Shown in pieces: positions 24,654 to 30,574 of a stretch of 30,574 bases of DNA. The stretch is from Alphaproteobacteria bacterium (GTDB lineage: Bacteria > Pseudomonadota > Alphaproteobacteria > JALRGP01). Both the position numbers and the translations under genes were made by a program. The stretch spans positions 1 to 30,574 of the forward strand of contig JALRGP010000002.1 in NCBI GenBank assembly GCA_023259685.1, written 5' to 3'. The first letter of the stretch is position 1. Every line of letters starts with the position of its first letter. A model generated the notes under the pieces. The model saw only the letters and a list, made by a program, of their open reading frames with translations. It was not told where the DNA came from and made no database searches.

Positions 24654-25708
24654 TCTGCATTGTTTGAAGTTAGTGGAATATTTTTATAATGTAATTCGAT
24701 TTGATCAAAATTATTGTCAATGATCATGATGGCTGGTGCTTTCGTTAAAACTGGTTTAAAGTTCGAAAAACCAAAAGGTGGACGCCCATAAGCCACAGAT
24801 GGAGCATGATAAGCAATTGCCTTAAAATTCCCCACAGATACATTATAATACCCAGAATTATGAAGATGTCCATTGATAAAATGCCAACGTATGTTAGGAT
24901 TTTTCTTAGAAATTTTTTCATACAAAGGAATTAATTGATTAACCTTATCAATGGGGGTGATATAAAGAAGACTTCGTATTCTAATAAATAATTGTTGTAA
25001 CACAGATTGAATTTTAAAAACAATTTTATCTAAAAATGATTCATGATGATGGTTGTCATTATATAAAAATCCACCCAATATATAGGACAATTTTTTAAAA
25101 AAATTGTCCTGATTGATGTGTAAAAACATTGGATGATGAGAGCACACAATAATATTTTTGATATCACTTAAATGAGCGTCATGCAATTTTTCAAATATTT
25201 TTAAAATATGATCGCTAATCAAACCATGACTTTTATTCAAAAATGATGTGTCTAGAATAATCCATAAAGTACCGTGATCTTGGTAAATAGTGTGTAAACC
25301 ATCACGGGGAGATAACTTGAATGTTTGCCCCCCGACTATACATTCTTGTTCTTGTATGTCAAAAGATTGAATAATATGGTTAAGATGCTCAGGATCATAA
25401 GAATAATGATCATGATTTCCACGCGTAATAATTTTTTTCCCACAACATTCAAAAACGCGTTCTCCAAACTCTGCGTAAAGAAGTTTTCTATGGGCATCTG
25501 AAATTTTTCCATGAACCAAATCGCCTAAAAAAATAATTTTATCGTCATAGTCGACATTTTTTTTAAGAAAGTTCATCGTTGCATCAAAATGCTGATGACT
25601 GCTCTTTTTCGCTTTTCCAAAATGAATATCTGATATGATGTACACGCGTGCATGCGCAACAAACATGCATAATATGATGATATAAAATCGAATCATTACA
25701 GCTGCCAT
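24650..25708 (-). CDS. Calcineurin-like metallophosphoesterase with N-terminal signal or anchor
   Basis: A binuclear metal phosphoesterase with the ordered motifs ISDIHFG, FLGDLVHG, RGNHDH, CSHHPM and NGHLHN that supply the metal ligands. From ATG 25708 it has 352 residues; ATG 25696 (MIRFYIIILCMFVAHA) is an alternative start. The hydrophobic N-terminus looks like a signal peptide or membrane anchor ending near AHA. The protein is longer than LpxH (about 240), and a Phe- and Lys-rich insert lies near residues 200-250. It is translationally coupled to lpxB, which is where many alphaproteobacteria carry lpxI, so a role in lipid A synthesis is possible but unproven. A GTG-led extension to 25786 has no support. 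Confidence 0.8.
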   Translation of the reverse strand: MAAVMIRFYIIILCMFVAHARVYIISDIHFGKAKKSSHQHFDATMNFLKKNVDYDDKIIFLGDLVHGKISDAHRKLLYAEFGERVFECCGKKIITRGNHDHYSYDPEHLNHIIQSFDIQEQECIVGGQTFKLSPRDGLHTIYQDHGTLWIILDTSFLNKSHGLISDHILKIFEKLHDAHLSDIKNIIVCSHHPMFLHINQDNFFKKLSYILGGFLYNDNHHHESFLDKIVFKIQSVLQQLFIRIRSLLYITPIDKVNQLIPLYEKISKKNPNIRWHFINGHLHNSGYYNVSVGNFKAIAYHAPSVAYGRPPFGFSNFKPVLTKAPAIMIIDNNFDQIELHYKNIPLTSNNAE

Positions 25709-25829
25709 ATGGGTCTTTTCATCATCTAATTTTATCAAAAATAATGACTGATTAACAGACAAGAAATAACATAACACAGGGCGCACGCATCTTTTAAATG
25801 TTCGTAACTTTTAATTACGTTCTCATTTT

Positions 25830-26852
25830 TTACGATTGTTGCTTGCACCAGTCATACTCTATTTTGTCTAGAATTTTTTTGATTTCCTTTCCAATGTATC
25901 CCTTTGCCATCACATCAAAGCCACTGATAGGGCATTTTTTTTTCTCAAAATTCACCTCAATTCCTTTAAATTGTTTAAAAATATGAAAAAAATCCTCTCC
26001 TTCTTTATAAAAAACAAAGTACAAATTGTCTTCATCTTTCCATTTTTGTAATTTTTGAACATCATGGCGAATTTGTTTGGGCATGATGATGGCACATGGA
26101 TCCACAATCATGTTGTGCAGCCGAATGCACAAATTCATGGAAGGGTGAGACGAGGCCCTCATGTTGACATTCATCGCTGCATCAAATCCATGCTCAATCA
26201 TCACAGAAATCACATCATTAATATTTCTTTGGATCGAAAAAATTTTTAATATTTCTTTGGAAATACGTTCTTTTGATAATGTTTTTAAAAGGTGTTGCTT
26301 CGATGCCATGGCGCGAACATGGTCCTGGTGAACGGGATGCATGACATCACCATCGATAACTTTTAAAAATCTAAAAAACCTCAAAATTCTTAAGGGATCT
26401 TCTTGAATGCGCTCAAGAGGATTGCCAATGAATCTAACAATATGGTTATGTAAATCACCCTTTCCGTCAAAATAATCAGTGATATGACCAAACGCATCCA
26501 TATACATGGCGTTGATGGTAAAATCACGACGCTTTGCATCCTCATAAAATGAATCAATAGAGATCGTTTTTGGGAATCGGGTTCCAGTATATTTTTCTCC
26601 TCGAAGGACTGTGATTTCCACCCATTGTTGATTTAAAAAAGCACTGATAGATCCGAACTTTAATCCCGTTGGAATCGTCGGAATTCCAGCGCGTTTAAGA
26701 TCATCCATTAACTCGGTGATATTTCCAGTAATGGCAACATCAAGGTCATCATACGGTTGATTTAATAGATAAGAACGGACACATCCTCCAACGAATTGTG
26801 CCGTTTGCCCCTTGCCTAGACTTCCTAAAAATTTTAGGATATCAAGATCCAT
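25830..26852 (-). CDS. cca: CCA-adding enzyme / poly(A) polymerase-type tRNA nucleotidyltransferase
   Basis: Adds or repairs the 3' CCA end of tRNAs. It has 340 residues, short for the family because the C-terminal part is reduced; no HD domain is seen. The class II nucleotidyltransferase motifs are FVGGCVRSYLLNQPYDDLDVAIT with the metal-binding Asp36-x-Asp38, KFGSISAF, EDAKRRDFTINAMYMD and RIQEDPLRILRFFRFL. The last of these helps bind the incoming nucleotide. ATG 26852 is preferred to GTG 26855. It starts 7 bp after rpoD and closes the dnaG operon. Whether it adds C, A or both cannot be judged from sequence here. Confidence 0.9.
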   Translation of the reverse strand: MDLDILKFLGSLGKGQTAQFVGGCVRSYLLNQPYDDLDVAITGNITELMDDLKRAGIPTIPTGLKFGSISAFLNQQWVEITVLRGEKYTGTRFPKTISIDSFYEDAKRRDFTINAMYMDAFGHITDYFDGKGDLHNHIVRFIGNPLERIQEDPLRILRFFRFLKVIDGDVMHPVHQDHVRAMASKQHLLKTLSKERISKEILKIFSIQRNINDVISVMIEHGFDAAMNVNMRASSHPSMNLCIRLHNMIVDPCAIIMPKQIRHDVQKLQKWKDEDNLYFVFYKEGEDFFHIFKQFKGIEVNFEKKKCPISGFDVMAKGYIGKEIKKILDKIEYDWCKQQS

Positions 26853-26859
26853 CACATCT

Positions 26860-28710
26860 TTAATTTTCTAAAAAGCTATGAAGTTTTTTGGATCGGCTAG
26901 GATGTCTTAATTTTCTTAACGCTTTTGATTCGATTTGACGGATACGCTCACGGGTCACAGAAAACTGATTTCCAACCTCTTCTAATGTGTGATCATTACT
27001 GTCCCCCAAACCAAAACGCATACGTAACACGCGTTCTTCTCGTGGTGTGAGGCTGGCCAAAATACGGGTTGCTGTTTCTCTCAAGTTTGTCTGAATGGCG
27101 GTGTCGATCGGAAGGATGGCATTTTTATCTTCAATGAAATCTCCAAGATGTGAATCTTCTTCATCACCAATGGGCGTTTCAAGGCTAATTGGTTCTTTGG
27201 AAATCTTTAAAACTTTTCTAACCTTATCCACAGGCATGGCCAATTTATCTGCTAATTCTTCAGGAGTAGGCTCACGTCCGATTTCACTGAGCATTTGGCG
27301 AGATGTTCTGACAATTTTATTGATTGTTTCAATCATATGAACGGGTATACGAATTGTACGTGCCTGATCGGCAATAGAGCGGGTGATCGCCTGTCGAATC
27401 CACCAAGTCGCATAGGTTGAAAACTTATATCCTCGTTTATATTCAAACTTATCAACCGCCTTCATGAGTCCAATATTTCCTTCTTGAATTAAATCTAAAA
27501 ATTGCAAACCTCTGTTTGTATATTTTTTAGCAATAGAAATTACAAGCCTTAAGTTCGCCTCAATCATTTCTTTTTTGGACTTGGATGTTTCGCGTTCTTT
27601 GCGTTGAATATGTGCAATCAAATTTTTTGTATCCATAAAATTTAATCCAGACATTTTACAACACTCATCAATATTTTGAAAGCGCTCTGGAAGTCTGTCT
27701 TTATGATGATCAAAAAAGGAATTCCACATGGTTGCTTTTTTCCCTTTTGCCAAAGCCTCAAAAGAATCCTTGGTAAATCCATTTTTATTCAGCTCATCCA
27801 AAAAATCTTTTCGGCTCATCTTAAATTGATCAATATGATTAATTAAAATGCGTTCTTCTTGAATAAACGGTTGAATCAAATTTTGATGAGCATTTAATAA
27901 TTCTTCAATGCGATTAGGCGACAATTTAAGAGTTTCTAAATTTTTAGTTAATTTTTCTAAAATTTCTTGGTATTCTTTGTCACTTTGAGCTTTTGCTAAA
28001 TAAGGAAAAGTCGAACGTTTTTGCTCTAATTCTTCATAATATTTCAAATGTTTTTTTAAGTCATTTAAAACACGTGTTCTGGTCATGTCGTCCTGTTCTT
28101 TTGGCTCATCATCGCCAGCAGCAGCGTCGCTTTCTTCTTCTTCATAGGTGCCCGTTGTATCAATGGTAATCACATCTCTTACCAACACTTGACGCTCTTT
28201 CAAATTGTTATACCATGTTTCTATTAAAAGTTTTGTCAAACCCGATTCACAAAGCCCAGACATCATGGAACGACGTCCTTCTTCAATACGCTGAGCAAGG
28301 GTGATTTCTCCGTCCCTTGATAGCAATTCGACATTTCCCATTTCTCGTAAATACATACGGACGGGATCATCACTTCTACCATTGGCATCAGATTCCGATT
28401 CTTCCTCAACTTCTTCTTTTTCTGATTCAGAAAATTCTCCAGATGGGGGGGCTTCATCTTCCATTTTTGACAATCGGATTTCTTCTGCCTCATCCTGATC
28501 AACAATTTTAATAGACCCAGATTCAGAAATCATCGATAAAATCTCGGTAGTTTTGTCTTCCGAAGATGTTTCTGCCATAATTAATTCTTGAATTTCTTCC
28601 AAAACTAAAAATTGCTCTTTCAATCCTTTTAAAAAAACTTTTTTTAAAACAGGATACTCTTGAGAAATTTTGAGTAAAACACTCTCTAATTTTTCATCTG
28701 TTGTTGTCAT
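26860..28710 (-). CDS. rpoD: Primary sigma factor RpoD (sigma70)
   Basis: Directs RNA polymerase to housekeeping promoters. It has 616 residues and all regions: an N-terminal region 1.1-type domain, an acidic linker, region 1.2 (DDPVRMYLREMGNVELLS), a large non-conserved insert, region 2 (LRLVISIAKKYTNRGLQFLDLIQEG and YKFSTYATWWIRQAITR), region 3, and region 4 (TLEEVGNQFSVTRERIRQIESKALRKLRHP). ATG 28710 is set by GGAGG at 28718-28722, 7 nt upstream, which lies within the last codons of dnaG. The ATGA overlap with the dnaG stop couples the two. A frame open to 28752 adds residues before that ribosome site and is not used. Confidence 0.97.
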   Translation of the reverse strand: MTTTDEKLESVLLKISQEYPVLKKVFLKGLKEQFLVLEEIQELIMAETSSEDKTTEILSMISESGSIKIVDQDEAEEIRLSKMEDEAPPSGEFSESEKEEVEEESESDANGRSDDPVRMYLREMGNVELLSRDGEITLAQRIEEGRRSMMSGLCESGLTKLLIETWYNNLKERQVLVRDVITIDTTGTYEEEESDAAAGDDEPKEQDDMTRTRVLNDLKKHLKYYEELEQKRSTFPYLAKAQSDKEYQEILEKLTKNLETLKLSPNRIEELLNAHQNLIQPFIQEERILINHIDQFKMSRKDFLDELNKNGFTKDSFEALAKGKKATMWNSFFDHHKDRLPERFQNIDECCKMSGLNFMDTKNLIAHIQRKERETSKSKKEMIEANLRLVISIAKKYTNRGLQFLDLIQEGNIGLMKAVDKFEYKRGYKFSTYATWWIRQAITRSIADQARTIRIPVHMIETINKIVRTSRQMLSEIGREPTPEELADKLAMPVDKVRKVLKISKEPISLETPIGDEEDSHLGDFIEDKNAILPIDTAIQTNLRETATRILASLTPREERVLRMRFGLGDSNDHTLEEVGNQFSVTRERIRQIESKALRKLRHPSRSKKLHSFLEN

Positions 28711-30332
28711 TTTAATGCCTCCATTTTTTTTAAATACACAATTTTTTCCCACTCTTTAAGAGTTGGAGCGTCACGATAACACTGCATCACGCGGTTTAAA
28801 TCCGTTGATACAGAATTTTTTTGAATATAAGAATTCCACATATTTTTTAAATCATCATGGCTTTTTTGGGCAATATATCCATAATATTTCAATTCCCCAT
28901 CTAGCAGATGACTACGTTCAAGACCTTGGGGTCCTTTATCCATATATGCGTCTAAAATTTTCATCTTTAGATTATTTAACACGTGATCTTTAAAGTCTAA
29001 AATGGTAATGTCCTCCAAAAGATCCTCAATCATATGAGGATGAATAATCAAAGATGCAAGCAATGCTTTTTCGGAGCATGGCAATGGTAAAGGATCTTTT
29101 GATGTCATTTTTTTTTGATCAGCTTTTGCAAACAAGCAATTGAAAAAAACTTTTTTCGTCTCTTGCTGAAACTGTTGTTTTAATAAACGATCCTCAATTT
29201 TATCAAAATGATCCATGGTTAATTTTAATGCCAACGCACGTTTTTCAACCGTCATTTTTTGGATATCCTGTCCTTCAAAATAATGATCAAAAACAAAATG
29301 AAAAAAACTTTTTTTCTGACTCAGTATGGATTGAAATTGATCCTTTCGACACAAAGAATCAGGATCCTCCCCGGACGGAAGAACACAAAATTCCGCTATT
29401 TGATGGGCTTTCACACAAGGCGTCATCAAAGTTGCCCCTTTAAAGGACGCATTTTTTCCAGCCAAGTCACCATCAAAACAAAAAACAGGTGATGCATGTT
29501 GAGACCACAAAGTTTTTAAATGCTCAATTGATAAAGCTGTTCCGAGAGGGGCCACGGCTGTTGTCATCCCTTGTTGATGCAACATCATCACATCAAAATA
29601 CCCTTCTACAACAATCGGCGCTTTGTCTTTAAAATACTTTCTACCATGGTGATAAGCAAACAACGTATCTTTTTTAGAAAAAATAGCAGTTGCTGAAGAA
29701 TTTAAATATTTTGGCTGATGAGGATGATCATTCATTAAACGTCCACCAAAAGCAATGACACGCCCCCGTGAATCACAAATGGGGATTTGTATGCGACCGG
29801 AAAAACGATCATATTTATCTTTAAAAATTCCCGACTCTTCCAAAACTTTTTTTGAAAATTTCAACTCTAGCAAATATTGGTATAAGCTAACACCTTTTGG
29901 TGCAAAGCCCAAACGAAATTTTTTAATTGTATCCTGTTGAATTCCGCGTTTTGACAAATAATCCAATGCCTGTTGGTTAAACGTTAACTGCCGTTCATAA
30001 AATTGAGATACCTCCTCATGTAAACGGTGTAGGCCCTGATCATTGCTATGGGTGAGATGATCAAGAACAATGCCATATTTATCACATAAATCATGCAATA
30101 CCTCAGAGAATGTCTTTTTATTAAAGTCCATTAAAAATGTGAATATATCACCCTTCGCGTGACATCCAAAACAATAATAAAACTTATCGTCTTCTGCTAT
30201 AAAAAATGAGGGGGTCTTCTCTTCATGAAAAGGACAAGACCCAACCCAGCGATTTTTTTGGTAGATGAGATTAATATGTTGAGAAACCACATCCTTCAAA
30301 GATACCTTCTCCTTAATCAGATGTATTGACAT
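28707..30332 (-). CDS. dnaG: DNA primase DnaG
   Basis: Synthesises RNA primers at the replication fork. It has 541 residues, slightly below the usual 580-650. The zinc ribbon has Cys33, His36, Cys54 and Cys57 (SCPFHEEKTPSFF, YYCFGCHAKGD). The catalytic core contains GRIQIPICDSRGRVIAFGGR, and the Toprim motifs are APIVVEGYFDVM and FCFDGDLAGKNA. The C-terminal helicase-binding part is short. ATG 30332 is chosen because MSIHLIKEKVSLKDVV matches the family start and TAGGTG precedes it; the open frame continues to 30380 through promoter-like DNA. It heads the dnaG-rpoD-cca operon. Confidence 0.95.
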   Translation of the reverse strand: MSIHLIKEKVSLKDVVSQHINLIYQKNRWVGSCPFHEEKTPSFFIAEDDKFYYCFGCHAKGDIFTFLMDFNKKTFSEVLHDLCDKYGIVLDHLTHSNDQGLHRLHEEVSQFYERQLTFNQQALDYLSKRGIQQDTIKKFRLGFAPKGVSLYQYLLELKFSKKVLEESGIFKDKYDRFSGRIQIPICDSRGRVIAFGGRLMNDHPHQPKYLNSSATAIFSKKDTLFAYHHGRKYFKDKAPIVVEGYFDVMMLHQQGMTTAVAPLGTALSIEHLKTLWSQHASPVFCFDGDLAGKNASFKGATLMTPCVKAHQIAEFCVLPSGEDPDSLCRKDQFQSILSQKKSFFHFVFDHYFEGQDIQKMTVEKRALALKLTMDHFDKIEDRLLKQQFQQETKKVFFNCLFAKADQKKMTSKDPLPLPCSEKALLASLIIHPHMIEDLLEDITILDFKDHVLNNLKMKILDAYMDKGPQGLERSHLLDGELKYYGYIAQKSHDDLKNMWNSYIQKNSVSTDLNRVMQCYRDAPTLKEWEKIVYLKKMEALK

Positions 30333-30370
30333 AAAACACCTATTATAGAGGGACTTCCCGCACTTAAGAA

Positions 30371-30399
30371 ATTTAACCATGCGTCTTTAGAAATGTCAA
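30371..30399 (-). promoter_or_regulatory. Candidate sigma70 promoter of dnaG-rpoD-cca
   Basis: On the minus strand, a perfect TTGACA (30394-30399) and TTAAAT (30371-30376) are separated by 17 bp, giving a leader of about 30 nt before ATG 30332. A TATAAT (30342-30347) nearer the start has no good -35 partner. Confidence 0.5.
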
Positions 30400-30415
30400 A
30401 CGGGTATGTTATCTT

Positions 30416-30437
30416 GGGTGTGATTAAAAGTGTGGGG
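30416..30437 (-). promoter_or_regulatory. Upstream motif copy 3 (candidate activator site, dnaG)
   Basis: On the minus strand this reads CCCCAC followed by ACTTTTAATCACACCC; the 16-base core is identical to the copy at 264-283. It ends 16 nt before the -35 and 39 nt before the -10 of the dnaG promoter, as at dnaJ. Confidence 0.55.
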
Positions 30438-30496
30438 AAATATTTTTTAATTATAGCATTTTTAAAATTAGAAATCAATTTTTATTTTTTAGAAAA

Positions 30497-30534
30497 TTAA
30501 CTATTTATTCATAATTTATTAACTATTTGTTAAC
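30497..30534. promoter_or_regulatory. Tandem CtrA-box-like sites
   Basis: TTAACTATTTGTTAAC (30519-30534) fits TTAA-N7-TTAAC exactly. A second site 22 bp upstream, TTAACTATTTATTCA (30497-30511), has one mismatch. Such AT-only words arise by chance in AT-rich DNA, so this is tentative. Confidence 0.25.
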
Positions 30535-30550
30535 TTTTTTATGATATTCA

Positions 30551-30574
30551 CCCATCCCAACCCCCCACCCACCC
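30551..30574 (-). other. G-quadruplex-capable tract at the window edge
   Basis: The plus strand is nearly all C (CCCATCCCAACCCCCCACCC then ACCC). The minus strand therefore has five runs of at least three G separated by 1-2 bases, which satisfies the usual G-quadruplex pattern. The tract is cut by the edge of the window. Confidence 0.6.

Overview
This window looks like part of the chromosome of an AT-rich, compact alphaproteobacterium, probably a host-associated one of the Holosporales or Paracaedibacter type. That placement is inferred from gene content: a DUF1013/TrcR-type regulator, an alphaproteobacterial-style AddB, an RMD1/DUF155 protein, several slightly short housekeeping enzymes, and secreted lineage-specific proteins that are decaying. 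No rRNA, tRNA, CRISPR array or intact mobile element was found.

Layout. 1-2738 (+): the end of an unknown gene, then an RMD1-family membrane protein, a CinA-like protein and miaA in one operon. 2683-4727 (-): murG and lptF, with lptF converging on and overlapping miaA. 4728-6806: a scarred accessory island with an inverted fragment of a secreted protein family and a longer copy carrying one in-frame stop and one frameshift. 6875-11480 (-): alaS and ftsK. 11530-12514 (-): a secreted F-box-like gene with its own terminator and a homopolymer at its start. 12647-16497 (+): peroxiredoxin, dnaJ, a murE lacking its first domain, and trmD. 16502-19562 (-): three end-to-end overlapping genes, for a DUF2914-like protein with 39-bp tandem repeats, FliQ and AddB. 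19646-21345: a second scarred island with a gene broken by two stops, a long hairpin and an IS630-like transposase relic. 21354-21908 (-): nitroreductase. 22128-23581 (+): trcR and trhO. 23589-25708 (-): a calcineurin-like phosphoesterase coupled to lpxB. 25830-30332 (-): dnaG, rpoD and the CCA-adding enzyme.

Functions. The core is envelope synthesis (murG, murE, lptF, lpxB), tRNA maturation and charging (miaA, trmD, trhO, cca, alaS), replication, transcription and division (dnaG, rpoD, ftsK), repair (addB) and stress (dnaJ, peroxiredoxin).

Main new observation. A 20-bp motif, CCCCACTTTTAATCACACCC, lies upstream of the RMD1-family gene, dnaJ and dnaG. In each case its 3' edge is 39-40 nt from a candidate -10 box, the geometry of an activator site centred near -61. 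Other leads are the metallophosphoesterase translationally coupled to lpxB, the poly-A tract at the start of the F-box-like gene, the MurE without its UDP-binding domain, and a C-rich (G-quadruplex-capable) tract at the right edge.
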